A stretch of DNA of 64,000 nucleotides from Trileptium ribeirensis (taxonomy: Eukaryota > Nematoda > Enoplea > Enoplida > Thoracostomopsidae), in NCBI GenBank assembly GCA_030248225.1, contig JASANE010017438.1, forward strand, positions 1 through 64,000. The letters run 5' to 3'. The notes below the pieces were generated by a model. That model had not been told where the DNA came from, searched no databases, and saw nothing but the letters and a program-made list of their open reading frames with translations. Of the stretch, positions 1 through 12,784 are shown one piece after another. Both the position numbers and the translations under genes were made by a program. The first letter of the stretch is position 1. Every line of letters starts with the position of its first letter.

Positions 1-3000
1 TACAACTAAAGAATATTTTTTAATGGTGATTCTACCTATATTCATAAGTTTAGGTCAGTCACATAAGGTGACGGTATCATGTTTTTGTCGTATGTAGTGC
101 TATTTATGGCGCGGATATAGCATTTTGCTTGAGTAAAGAATGTATTATTTTTTCGAGACCAAAGCGTCAAGCACTGGGTATTCTTCTTGGATTATTCAAA
201 TTTTGTTGGGTATTTTCAAATTTCGTTGGGTAAATACCCAGTACAATGCCCAAAAATCTTTGCGTCAACTTTGGGTTAAAATTTAACCTTGGGGCACGGA
301 CGGTGTCCTTCGATTTCCAAATCTAAAAATTTTTAAAATTTACATTTTTGAGCGAGAAACGCTAAAATTAATGACCTCAGAAACGGTGCAAAAAATACCT
401 CGATTTATGTCTTAAAACACGTTTCAGCCATTTTTACTTATATTGTTCTAGATTTAAAAAGAAATTTTTATAAACAAATTTTGTCGCAATATGCTATGTC
501 AACTGTATGTGTTTTTTACAGGAAAATAGCAAAAAGTTTGTGGCCAGGGGGAATCGAGCGTTCCGGTTTATTTTTTTTTTTTCCCTGGGTACCCCCCCCT
601 AACCGCCCCCCACCCCTGTGGTAAAAGCAAAACTAAATGTTCCCTCCTAACTATTTGCTACCATATTTCTCCAATAGTGTGTGGTCAATATACTAAAGAA
701 ACGCGGAGCCCATTGTTCCAAAAAATCTCACCCAACACAAAAAATACTACAGTAATCCCAAAACTACAAACATTAAATAATAACGGGCGCAATGAGGTTC
801 GGGGAGGGCACAGCAATACGAAACAAAATATCTATGTATAGGCCAATGGAGAACGTATTATTGTGGAAAAAACTATTACCCTACGTTTAACATCTCTTTT
901 TGGAGTCCATGCCCGCGCTACAATCTATTCTCATCACGATGAATATATAAGTTCGTGCCGAATAATATTCGTTTAAGCATGGGTGAGAATTAATATGTCG
1001 TATCGTTTGTTAGAAAGCCTTACACAATTTTTAACAAGTAATACATGAAATTATGTTGTTCCCGCTAGATGTTTACAAAAAAAAAACGTGTTAAAAACGT
1101 GTTGATAAACGCTATTGTTATTCCATATTACATATATATACCATATTATTACCAACAATGCTAAAAATGTTTAAACTATATAAATACACAAAGTTTAGAA
1201 GTATATCATCGGTGTCGTAAAAACTATAGTGGGCTAGTTGCTGAGTATGGGAGATAAGTAAAGACTGTGGTTGACATAATGGAAGGATTGTCTCTGCAAA
1301 TTAATTGCATACGACAGACAAGTTATACTAAGACATTACATTAACAAATTCCTTTCAAAATCCAATATAATCGTGGGCCCCCTAAACCTCCTCCTCACTG
1401 TGGAGAAGCAAAAATCATGCACTTAATTATGAATAAACGGTACAACACAGTTGGATTTAATTATATGCCTGCATCGTTTGGTTTAGCGCAATTGATGTAC
1501 AGCGGTATGTGTATAGACCACGGTTGGCACGCCGAAGGCCGATAACGTTTGAACAACGGTTTATCCGGCCCTTAGTGGCTGATAATTATCTGCCGGATGG
1601 CGCGGGAAGAGTATCCCGAACGTCAGCCAACTGCGGAGCGACGGTTGTCAGGCAGTAGAATTTTAACACTGTTATTTCCTACCTATCTGTGACTTTAATA
1701 TTATACGAAACTGATTGAGCACTTTAGTTTTAGAAGCGGACATTTGTAAGCAAAATTCTTTGGTGGGCTTTGGATTCTCATAATATTTGGAAAAGGTACA
1801 ACTACTGTTATGTACAACTCGAGAGACCAGCTGTCCCTGTACGAACTACAGCAGAAATCAATAGCCTGATTGAGCTACTTTCGGTGTTCATGGTAATATT
1901 TTGCGTAATTTTTTATGTCTACCGCTTTTAAGGATCACAAAATTGTATATATTAATGAGCTTCTCAGCGGAAGTATAAAACAAAATTATAAAAGCATGAA
2001 TAACCATACATATTGCGGCGGTATGCACTATGTACTAAAAAGCTCTATAGTTCTATACTGTCGACATTGGGGATGTTGTGTTCGGGGACTCCCTCACTTT
2101 ACTAATGCCCCATATTTTCTACCATGCACTTCCCGCAGTCGCCCGACAACTCCTTTTCAACTAAATCCCATGATTTATTAATGTCCCGAAATTAGCAATT
2201 TTCTGTATGACAAATATTTTTAAACTTTAATGACTGTTATTTCTAAAAATTAAAACGGTAGGATAGCTTGAAAAATATTTGTACGACAGTTGAAGTAAGG
2301 GAAATATTTAGCATAATAGAGAACGACTTTTCTCCCTCCCTTTTCGGAAGGCTGTGGGAGAAGCCAGCATTTGATGCTTGGTAATCTGAAGCCGTTGAGT
2401 TTCATATCTTAAATTATTTAATAGTTTTCTGGACTTTTAGCTCGCATAATCTTTCCAAGCAATGATACATCGCATTTATCGGACCACATACTTGGAATCT
2501 ATTCGGCAAAGTTCGGCCAACCTCCAGTGCTGTTTCCAAAGTAAATATTATTCTTAGCACTAATAAATATGGTCTTCTTAGAACAATAATTATTTTCGTA
2601 TACAATGTCGTGCTATTTTCCAGTGTTATCTAGTGTAAGGTTGTTTTGAAAATGTAACATTTTGCGAAATTTTGTTTGCCTGGATTTTCTGTTTTAGAAG
2701 ATTTTTGAAGTTGCTGGATTTTCAGTTTTCAAGTTTTGAAGGAGTCACCTGGAAATTTTTAGCGAAGATGCGAGTGAATAATAATCAAATTTTGCTAATA
2801 CATATTTTGACTAATATTACATCATAACTCAGGAAAAAAATTTTCGTTTGTGTTTAATCATTATTATCACTTGAATCGGCAGTCAAGAGTAAAACAGTGC
2901 GAGTGTTGTTTCATATATAGTGATCAATATAGTACTCATCGCATACTTGATGATACATACCGTCCTAAAACCCTCTGTAACTCCGATGTCTCACAAGCCG

Positions 3001-3319
3001 GTTTAATATTAGTTAAGGAAGAACTCACCTATCACACGTGTACCAGAACCTAAACTTATCTGACAGTTCAGAAAACCATGTGTAAACCAAAGAAGTGATG
3101 ATAGAGAAATGTTTCCGATAAATTGGCTTCGCCACAGATTTGACCTTAAACCCTTTCAAAACCACTGAAGGTATGGTCAAAAGTCGATGGCGGTCTACTC
3201 TGACTAAGAGTGACACTCTTGAGTTTGTGACATATTTTAGTCCGCGGTATCACTGTCGTTTTCCGCCTTTACCCTCCCCATTTTCTGGCTGCATTCGTTG
3301 TGCCATAAGCACATAACCA

Positions 3320-3830
3320 CCTTGACCCATGTCCTTGGACCACCACATCCAAAACCCAGGTTCTTGGGTCACCAACTATATTCCTCATGGGACCACTTTT
3401 TCAGACAACTACCCATCTTTGGACAGACTTTCAGACCCATCCAGGTTCTTCGATTACTTTTTAAGAATTTCTAGGTTCTCAGACCATTTCACTTTTATAA
3501 CACAAAAATTTGGTCCGAGAACCTGCGGGTTTTGAAAGGGTGGTCCCAACATAGGAAGGGTCTGAAAGAAGTAGTCTAAGAACATGGTTGGTCGTCTAAA
3601 CTGAGGGGTCCATGAAAATGGTTGGGGTTTAATTCAGTGGTCCATTAACCTCGGGTGTCAGAAAAAGAGGTCCAAGAAGAAGTGCGGGGTCTGAAAGAGT
3701 GATCCAGAAGCATGGGTGATGTCTAAAGTGTTCCAAGAACATGGGAGGGATCCAAAGAGTCGTCATGAACATAGGTGGGGTATAATAAATTCATTAGTCC
3801 ATAAACCTGGAAAATGTATATTTAGGGCTC
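3320..3830. repeat. Degenerate minisatellite in left palindrome arm
   Basis: Words such as GTCCAAGAACATGGGTGG and GGTCTGAAAGAGTG, or their complements, recur roughly every 45-50 bases, with the motif orientation changing inside the array. Each unit is strongly diverged, so this is an old array. It is mirrored in the right arm. Confidence 0.7.
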
Positions 3831-4184
3831 CATGAAATCTCTGGATGGGGTGTAAGAATTAGTGTTCTACGAGCATGGGGCCATGGGTCTGGATGTGGTG
3901 GTCTAAGAGCACGGGTAGCGTGAACATGTTTATGACCCGCCAAGCGGGTCATAAACCTGGGGGTGGGGCAAAGGCGAAACCGACCGCGACGTACCGCGAA
4001 CAAAAACAACGCAAGGCTGACCAGTGTCACACTCTTCACTACAGTCGCCCATCATTGATTCTTGCTTTGGTGAGACCATTTTGTACTCTAGATAACCAAA
4101 CAATCACATTCAGCGCACTGAAAAACCAATATACAAACTATTCTTTATCCCCTGCACGCAATGTATAACCAAACAAAGGAAGAC

Positions 4185-4425
4185 AGACTATTCTGGAAAT
4201 TGGGTCCTTGTTCCTAAACCCATTGAACACTACTGAGAAGGCAAGAAATATTCTTGTTGGGCCCTAGATAACCAAACCATCGTATTCAGCCTACCTAATA
4301 ATAATTTATACTTAGACCATTATTGATTCCCTGCACGTAACGCATAACCAAACACAAACGAAGGCATACTACTACTGTTGAAATCGGGTTCGTCCACCGT
4401 AAAACCTTTGAAATTCCTGAAAAGC
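4185..4425. repeat. Dispersed satellite-like unit (about 180 bp) in left arm
   Basis: Two successive units share the phrases GAAATCGGGTTC, CTAGATAACCAAACCATCG and GATTCCCTGCACG at a spacing of about 184 bases. The same family occurs at 5442-5682 (mirror), 12330-12700, 13665-13919 and 39630-39900. It is non-coding. Confidence 0.75.
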
Positions 4426-4439
4426 AGAAAGTACTCAAC

Positions 4440-4545
4440 ATCGAAATTGGCTGGAACAGGAACTGCAATTTTTAGCAGGAACCGGAACTTAAATTGTAGA
4501 CGGAACCGGAACTGAAATTGTAGACGGAACCTGGTCTAATCAGCA
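4440..4545. repeat. Short tandem repeat, about 24-bp unit
   Basis: Three to four copies of a unit beginning GGAACCGGAACTGAAATTGT lie in tandem. The mirror copy lies at 5322-5427. Confidence 0.75.
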
Positions 4546-4781
4546 AGGTGACATGAAAAGGAGCCATCAGTTATGTACTGAAAAAATCGTGCATGTATTT
4601 TCGCCTATCTGTGGCTTGACTGGTGCCCAGGAAGCTCAATTTGGAACTTCGAATTATGCGATGAACTCAGACAAAACACGTTTCCCCCAAAGTAGTGTTT
4701 TAGACAATATTTTCAACAAAGTTAAAATCTCGAAATTGCTTTATGTTGTGGTTTCATGAGCATTATGTTCTATATTTTAGC

Positions 4782-5085
4782 ATAATATGGTATTAGCATA
4801 ATATGTTCTATATTTAGCAAAATATGTTCTTTCATTAACAAAGACACAATTTTGGCATTATTTGTTTTGAAACCAGGATGCTAAGCAGAGATATTCTGGC
4901 AATGGCATGGTTAAGAACTTATGGGCTAGGGCTTTATAAACTTCAAAAATTATAAGTACTTTATCGGTTAATAAAGTTATCTCTTTGTGCCTTATATACT
5001 GTTTAGTAGAGGTGGAGAAAAGGCCGTGGAATAAAGAACTAAACAAAGGTACCAGTGTGGACAAAAAGACAAAATATTTTGTTTC
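4782..5085. other. Spacer of the giant palindrome
   Basis: These 304 bases separate the two arms and are not self-complementary overall. The left edge is a short AT-rich run with repeated AGCATAATATG-like words. An open frame crosses part of it on the minus strand, but it has no recognisable domain and continues into the arm, so I do not call a gene. A real spacer, together with arm divergence, argues against a simple read-through artefact of library preparation. Confidence 0.8.
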
Positions 5086-5441
5086 GCTAAAATATAGAAC
5101 ATAACGCTCATGAAACCACAACATAAAGCAATTTCGAGATTTTAACTTTGTTGAAAATATTGTCTAAAACACTACTTTGGGGGAAACGTGTTTTGTCTGA
5201 GTTCATCGCATAATTCGAAGTTCCAAATTGAGCTTCCTGGGCACCAGTCAAGCCACAGATAGGCGAAAATACATGCACGATTTTTTCAGTACATAACTGA
5301 TGGCTCCTTTTCATGTCACCTTGCTGATTAGACCAGGTTCCGTCTACAATTTCAGTTCCGGTTCCGTCTACAATTTAAGTTCCGGTTCCTGCTAAAAATT
5401 GCAGTTCCTGTTCCAGCCAATTTCGATGTTGAGTACTTTCT

Positions 5442-5682
5442 GCTTTTCAGGAATTTCAAAGGTTTTACGGTGGACGAACCCGATTTCAACAGTAGTAGTA
5501 TGCCTTCGTTTGTGTTTGGTTATGCGTTACGTGCAGGGAATCAATAATGGTCTAAGTATAAATTATTATTAGGTAGGCTGAATACGATGGTTTGGTTATC
5601 TAGGGCCCAACAAGAATATTTCTTGCCTTCTCAGTAGTGTTCAATGGGTTTAGGAACGAAGGACCCAATTTCCAGAATAGTC
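5442..5682. repeat. Mirror of the 180-bp satellite-like units in right arm
   Basis: Reverse complement of 4185-4425, with only a few differences visible by eye. Confidence 0.75.
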
Positions 5683-6036
5683 TGTCTTCCTTTGTTTGGT
5701 TATACATTGCGTGCAGGGGATAAAGAATAGTTTGTATATTGGTTTTTCAGTGCGCTGAATGTGATTGTTTGGTTATCTAGAGTACAAAATGGTCTCACCA
5801 AAGCAAGAATCAATGATGGGCGACTGTAGTGAAGAGTGTGACACTGTTCAGCCTTGCGTTGTTTTTGTTCGCGGTACGTCGCGGTCGGTTTCGCCTTTGC
5901 CCCACCCCCAGGTTTATGACCCGCTTGGCGGGTCATAAACATGTTCACGCTACCCGTGCTCTTAGACTACCATATCCAGACCCATGGCCCCATGCTCATA
6001 GAACACTAATTCTACACCCCATCCAGAGATTTCATG

Positions 6037-6547
6037 GAGCCCTAAATATACATTTCCAGGTTTATGGACTAATGAATTTATTATACCCCACCTATGTTCA
6101 TGACGACTCTTTGGATCCCTCCCATGTTCTTGGAACACTTTTTTAGACATCACCCATGCTTATGGATCACTCTTTCAGACCCCGCACTTCTTCTTGGACC
6201 TCTTTTTCTGACACCCGAGGTTAATGGACCACTGAATTAAACCCCAACCATTTTCATGGACCCCTCAGTTTAGACGACCAACCATGTTCTTAAACTACTT
6301 TTTCAGACCCTTCCTATGTTCTCGGACCACCCTTTCAAAACCCGCAGGTTCTCGGACCAATTTTTTGTGTTATAAATAAAAAGTGGTCTAAGAACCTGAG
6401 AGGGTCTTAAAAAGTAATCGAAGAACCTGGATGGGTCTGAAAAACTGGTCCAAGATGGTAGTTGTCTGAAAAAGTGGTCCATGAGGAATATAGTTGGTGA
6501 CCCAAGAACCTGGGTTTTGGATGTGGTGGTCCAAGAACATGGGTGGG
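6037..6547. repeat. Mirror copy of the minisatellite in right palindrome arm
   Basis: This is the reverse complement of the array at 3320-3830. Phrases such as CATGTTCTTGGACCAC recur at about 45-50 base spacing. The unit order matches the left arm, so the array existed before the arms were duplicated. Confidence 0.7.
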
Positions 6548-9500
6548 TGGTTATGTGCTTATGACACAACAAATGCACCCAGGGATGGGGAGGGTAAAGG
6601 CGAAAACGACAGTGACATACCGCGGACTAAAATATCACAAAGCTGAAGAGTGTCACTCTTCAGTAGAGTCGACCACCATCGACTCTTGACCATACCTTTC
6701 AGTGGTTTTGAAAGGGTTTAAGGTCGACTGTCGGCGAACCCAATTTATCGAAAGCATTTCTCTATCATCACTTCTTTGGTTACGCATAGTTTTCTGAACT
6801 GTCAGATAAGCTTAGGTTCTCGTACACGTGTGATAGGTAGTACTCCTTAACTAATATTAAACCAGCTTATAAAGCATCGGAGTTACAGAGGTTTTAGGAC
6901 GGTATGTATCATCAAGTATAGATGAGTACTATATTGATCACTATAGATGAAACAACACTCGCACTGTTTCACCCTTGACTGCGAGATACAAGTGATAATA
7001 ATGATTAAACACAAACGAAAATTTTTTCCTAGTTATGATGTAATATTAGTCAAAATATGTATTAGCAAAATTTGACTATCATTCGCTCGCGTCTCGCTAA
7101 AAATTTCCAGGTGACTCCTTCAAAACTAAAAACTGAAAATCCAGCAACTTCAAAAATCTTCTAAAACAGAAAATCCAGCAACCAAAATTTCGCAAAATGT
7201 TACATTTTCAAAACAACCTTACACTAGATAACACTGAATAGCACGACATTGTATACGAAATAATTATTGTTCTAAGAAGACCATATTTATTAGTGCTAAT
7301 AATATTTACTTTGGAAACAGCACTGGAGGTTGCACAAACTGCCGAATAGATTCCAGTATGTGGTCCGACAAATGCGATGTATCATTGCTTGGAAAGTATG
7401 CGAGCTAAAAGTCCAGAAAACTATAATAATTTAAGATATGAAACTCAACGGCTTCAGATTACAAGCATCAAATGCTGGCTTCTCCACAGCCTTCCGAAAA
7501 GGGAGGGGGAATTTCGTTCTATTATGCTAAATATTTCCTTACTTCAACTGTCGTACAAATATTTTCAAGCTATATTACCGTTTTAATTTTAGAAATAACA
7601 GTCATTAAAGTTTAAAAATATTTGTCATACAGAAAACGACTAATTTCGGGACATTAATAAATCATGGATTTAGTTGAAAAGGGGTTGTCGGGCGACTGGG
7701 GGACGTGCATGGTAGAAAATATGGGGCATTAGAAAGTGAGGGAGTCCCCAACACAACATCCCCAATGTGGACAGATTAGAACTATAGAGCTTAGTACATA
7801 GTGCATACCGCCGCAATATGTATGGTTATTCATGCTTTTATAATTTTGTTTTATCTTCCGCTGAGAAGCTCATTAATATATACAATTTGTGATCCTTAAA
7901 AGCGGTAGACATAAAAAAATTACGCAAAATATTACCATGAACACCGAAAGTAGCTCAATCAGGCTATCGATTTCTGCTGTAGTTCGTACAGGAACAGCTG
8001 GTCTCTCGAGTTGTACATAACAGTAGTTGTACCTTTTCCAAATATTATGATCCAAAGCCCACCAAAGAATTTTGCTTACAAATGTCCACTTCTAAAACTA
8101 AAGTGCTCAATCAGTTTCGTATAATATTAAAGTCACAGATAGGTAGGAAATAACAGTGTTAAAATTTAGTGCCTGAAAAGGACGCCGTCGCTCCGCAGTT
8201 GGCTGACGTTCGGGATACTCTCCCGCCATCCGGCCGATAATTATCAGCCACTAAGGGCCGGATAAACCGTTGTTCAAACGTTATCGGCCTTCGGCGTGCC
8301 AACCGTGGTCTATACACATACCGCTGTACATCAATTGCGCTAAACCAAACGATGCAGGCGTTTAATTAAATCCAACTGTGTTGTACCGTTTATTCATAAT
8401 TAAGTGCATAATTTTTGCTTCTCCACAGTGAGGAGGAGGTTGGGGGCCCACGATTATATTGGATTTTGAAAGGATGTTAATGTAATGTCTTAGTATAACT
8501 TGTCTGTCGTATGCAATTAGTTTGCAGAGACAATCCTTCCATTATGTCAACCACAGTCTTTACTTATCTCCCATACTCAGCAACTAGCCCACTATAGTTT
8601 TTACGACGCCGATGATATACTTCTAAACTTTGTGTATTTATATAGTTTAAACGTTTAAAGCATTGTTGGTAATATATGGTATATATATGTAATATGAATA
8701 ACAATAGCGTTTATCATCATGTGGTCAACACGTTATCACGATGTAAACATCTACGGACAACGTAATTTCATGTATTACTTGTTAAAATTGTGTCAGGCTT
8801 CTAACGAACGATACGACGTATTAATTCACCCATGCTTAAACGAATATTATTCGCACGAACTTATATCCTAATCATAATAATAGATTGTCACGCGCACATG
8901 GACTCCAAATAGCCAAGACCAACCTAGCAGAATAAACAAACCCACAATAATACGTTCTCCATTGGCCTCGTCATAGTTCGTCTGCATCCTATTGTGCCCT
9001 CCGAACCTCATACAGCCATTCCTTTTGACGTTTATCACTTCGATTTCTCGTGTTGTGTCAATCCGTTGGACAATCGTTCCGCGTTTCTCCAATTATTGAC
9101 CACACACTGTTGGATACCTAGCTCGGAATCTTGATGCGAGGGAACATTTAGTTTCTTTTACCACAGCGGTGGGGGCCCGTAATTTTGCGGTGCCCCCTGA
9201 CAATAAACGGGTGCCCCGGATTGCAAAGTGCCCCCTGACAAAACTTTTGCTATTCCCTGTAAAAACACATACAGTTGACATAGCATATTGACAAAATTTG
9301 TTATAAAAATTTCTTTTTAAAGCTCAACAATATAAGTAAAAATGGCTGAAACGTGCTTTTAACATTAATAGAGATATTTTTGCACCGTTTCTGAGGTCAT
9401 TAATTTTAGCGTTTCTCGCTCAAAAATGTAAATTTTAAAAATTTTTAGATTTGGAAATCGAAGGACACCGTCCGTGCCCCAAGGTTAAATTTTAACCCAA

Positions 9501-9767
9501 AGTTGACGCAAAGATTTTTGGGCATTGTACTGGGTATTTACCCAACGAAATTTGAAAATACCCAACAAAATTTGAAAATGCCCAGAAGAATACCCAGTGC
9601 TTTACACTTTGGTCTCGAAAAAATAATACATTCTTTACTCAAGCGAAATGCTATATCCGCGCCATAAATAGCACTACATACGACAAAAACATGATACAGT
9701 CACCTTATGTGACTGACCTGACCTTATAAATGCATAAATCACCATTAAAAAATATTCTTTAGTTGTA

Positions 9768-10620
9768 CCAAAAATATTTAGGTTAAAGTACATACACGCA
9801 GTGTAAGATGTTACCGGCAATATTGCAAAAACAACCTATACCGACCTATAACTAGTGTAGAAAAATTTAACCCAACTTCTTCTGAAAATACGCAACTAAA
9901 ATCGAAAATGCCCAGCGAAATATCCTGATTCAAATTTGAAAAAATCTCTGAGGTGAAGCCAGTAATGTCTGTTAGTAAATCGGTACACATCAACGATCAA
10001 TGACCGGCCTTAAAACCGGCGGCCGCCCAAAGCTAAATCTGGATAGTACAGTGCGGCTATATTTGCTATAAGTGTAGGATTCAGCAATTTAGCTGTCGCG
10101 AACCCATATAAAACCCACATTACCGAGCCAATAAGTTTCAAGCAAATGCAGAAGCAGCTGTCGCGAAAATTAAATTCGTAAAGCAGTAAGAGCAATTTTC
10201 TGGCAATAGGCCATCCGTTGGATTTTGGTGGAAAATTAGCCGGACGTTGAGATGTCAGCCGGACGTAGGGATTGTCAGCCAGCCGTCAACAAGCTACTTT
10301 TTGCTATAATGTGGATCCAACTTGGTCAAAGTGACACACATTTCCATATTAGTTTTTCCTTGCGAGCCGTAAAGCGGCACGAACATGTTACATACATCTC
10401 CGCATTGCTAACAGTACGGACGCACATATCGCCAGCAGTACCCATGCACATACTGCTAAGGGCGAAAATTTATATTACTAACTACATTACCCCTTAAACA
10501 ACAAAAAATCAAAACAACGAACCTGAAGAATGCTTCTTGTAAGAACACACGTGTCCTGAGATGTCACAAATCGACGACTGAATTCCTAAAATAATGTAAG
10601 TTGCAACACAATGCTAATCA
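9768..10620. other. No gene recognised; flank of palindrome
   Basis: The right flank of the giant palindrome. At 9868-9940 there is a diverged echo of the arm segment 9540-9600, with repeated AAAATGCCCAG and CCCAAC words. The rest is unremarkable AT-rich sequence with short random open frames only. Confidence 0.5.
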
Positions 10621-10624
10621 CAAT

Positions 10625-11570
10625 AATCTGGCTTCTCCAAATAAAGGAGGAGACTCAGGTATTTCGTCCTCCCACAGGTTCTCCTAGGTAAATTTTGGCC
10701 TGCCCCAGTTCATTTCTTCAGGTACTTACCTGCCCCACTAAAAACCAAATTGCTGATGGGCTGAAAATATGCAAATTTTTCCATTTTTACCAAAAAATCC
10801 CTAAATTTCACCATAAGCACCTAAAAATCACAAAAAATTAAATTTCCTTTTTTAAATTCTCACTGGCAGGAGAGTGGTGACATGCGTAATTCCACTTGGG
10901 TTGTGCGAATTGCCTCGCGCTATAGATTATTTTAAAGCTTAAAGTCACTATTTGAGTCCTTTAGTTACAAGCGAAAACGTAACGCTAACCATAGCCGTTC
11001 AGAACAGCATAAACTTAACTTCGACTTGGCGGATTAACTCCCCCAATTGCTCACTCAAACCGTAAAATATCAATTTGTGGCCTTTAGTTAGACGCGAAAG
11101 CAAAAAAGGCACTCCATATCTGAGAGGGGCAAAATAAAACAAGGTTATAGATAGTATCTCGCAAATATCAGTGCAGATATCTCATAAACCAAACTGGGAT
11201 CATAAAGCTCCGTAAAACTGTATATTGCTTAGCTACAAGAATTTGGGTCAAAAACGGTTTTAAGCGGGGCTGAGTCTCAAATTGGTGAAAATAATCACAT
11301 CTGAAGAACCACTTCAACAAAGTTACTGAAAGTAGATTCGTTTGGTGGAGCAAAATTGATCCTATATAACAGATGTTGAAAGTCCGTCAGCATTGGAGGC
11401 ATAGAGGGTCGGTGGGGGCGGGGGTGGAGGGTTAATTTTTGAAATATTAAGGAACTCAAAATGTTTCTTATTTTTGCTAATTTGCGGTAAATTTTTCCAA
11501 ATTGATCCATTTTTTGCCAATTTTACGCTATTTTTGCTGTTGTTGCCTACGCGGCAGCGCTAGTAAATAA
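10625..11570. repeat. Diverged dispersed repeat cluster
   Basis: The region has GC-rich edges containing GGCTTCTCC-type words and C-rich or G-rich tracts (10628-10740 and 11395-11430). The interior is built of runs such as AATTTTTACC and TTTTTGCCAATTTT. The same style recurs at 22624-22932, 26105-26400, 27960-28150 and 57870-58050. No coding potential is seen. I infer several degraded MITEs. Confidence 0.45.
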
Positions 11571-11849
11571 GTTTTTAGATGGGTCCGTGTGGCCCAAAAT
11601 ACACGAAACCTGCAATATGTTCACAGTCGCTCTCTACGTAGCTATACACGTTGCATTGTCGTTGTCCTACGTGGCAAGGTTTTCTCAAAGTGGGTTTCGA
11701 AATGAGCCTGCGGAAACCTAAATATGCAATAGGTGTGTAAAAATTACACATTTAACACTAAAAATTCACCGCGTTGGCTATTTCTAATACTAAAAAGTTG
11801 TATTAATATAACCGGCAAACTTGTGCGGCAGTTAAAAGTGCTTGAAAAT

Positions 11850-12765
11850 ATAAAAAATATGTAGCATAGATATAAATTTTGTCCCTGCCATAATTTGAAT
11901 TTCCCCTGATGAATACAGGGATCCCCCAATGTCGCTCCATGTTTCGGAAGGCTACGGACCGGCCAGTAATACACGTTTATGCTTTCTTGTTACATAGATA
12001 TCTGTGCACACCTTATATAACAAACTGTACTCCCAAACAGTAAGCAATCGCATAATAGCAACTTATAACTAGATGCGTGTCTTGTCGTCGAATTGAATTC
12101 TGAGTGTTGAATATCTAATTGTGAGAGACGTGTAAGCATTAAATTACAACATGAGCCACCGAATATCAGCCATATTACTTGAATAGTTGAGAAGATATAC
12201 ACGATTATTGTATGCGCAATGTAAGATAAACCAGTATGTCGTAAGCGACGGTGAAACGGAGGCAGCGTGGTTTCAATTGGATATTTTGTAATCACTTTGT
12301 AACAGGCTTTGTGTTTGATGTATACACTACACTAAAACCTCTATAATCCAGAACCCATTAAAAATTAAACCCTTCGAAAACAATACTGAAAACGCATCGA
12401 AGACAGATTATATTCTTGAAATCGGGTTCAATGACCGTGAGCCCATAGAAAACCCATGAAGAGGCATCGTGCACGCTAAACTCTAGATTATACATCAATG
12501 TATTCGATTGTTCAGGAAGACCAGAATATATACAATTCTTGATGCCCTGCACGGAATACAAATCTAAACAAATTAAAACACACTACATGTTGGAAATAGG
12601 GTTCGTCGACCTTAAACCCCAAGAAAAGGTATAATATTGCCAAGTTGGACCCTAAATATCAAAACCATCGTATTCAGCGTTCTTGATAACCTAGTGCTCA
12701 TCGCAATGTAAAAACCACGCAATATTACGTCTAAATTTGAAAAATCGTTATTTCTGACAAAAGGC
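11850..12765. repeat. Tandem direct duplication, copy A
   Basis: This copy matches 12766-13919 once the MITE at 12785-13195 is removed. Shared landmarks in order are AAAAATATGTAGCATA, a CATAATTTGAATTTCCC block, a segment containing TGTTACATNGATATCTGTG, and ACCTCTATAATCCAGAACCC. The minus-strand frames of both copies give similar peptides of about 100 residues, but these look like by-products of the shared repeat, not a gene. This copy lacks the MITE and so serves as its empty site. Confidence 0.85.
12330..12700. repeat. Satellite-like units of about 175 bp
   Basis: GAAATCGGGTTC at about 12418 and GAAATAGGGTTC at about 12593 mark a period of about 175 bases, with GCCCTGCACGGAATAC and ACCATCGTATTCAGCG words between. 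It is the same family as in the palindrome arms. Confidence 0.75.
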
Positions 12766-12784
12766 ATAAAAAATATGTAGCATA

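Larger units (their letters stand above)
1..9767. repeat. Giant imperfect inverted repeat (palindrome), left end outside or at window edge
   Basis: The first bases of the window reappear reverse-complemented at 9755-9767, and the match can be followed through the whole interval to a centre near 4933. The left arm is 1-4781 and the right arm 5086-9767. They differ by about 100 bp in length, with scattered substitutions and small indels. The inner arms are nearly identical: the interval 4553-4759 and its mirror 5108-5314 translate to exactly the same 68 residues. The outer arms (for example 560-700 against 9080-9250) are clearly diverged. No transposase or other recognisable coding region is present. 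It may be a giant foldback element or an inverted segmental duplication. The left boundary cannot be seen because the arm reaches base 1. Confidence 0.95.

Noticed and set aside
3794..6146. Pairs of open frames of 80-105 codons on both strands inside the palindrome
   Set aside because: They run through minisatellite and satellite units, exist in mirrored pairs, and show no domain or codon-level conservation. They are by-products of the repeat.
1..9767. Palindrome as a sequencing hairpin artefact
   Set aside because: The arms differ by many substitutions and about 100 bp of indels and are separated by a 304-bp non-palindromic spacer, which such artefacts would not produce. Long-read confirmation would still be decisive.
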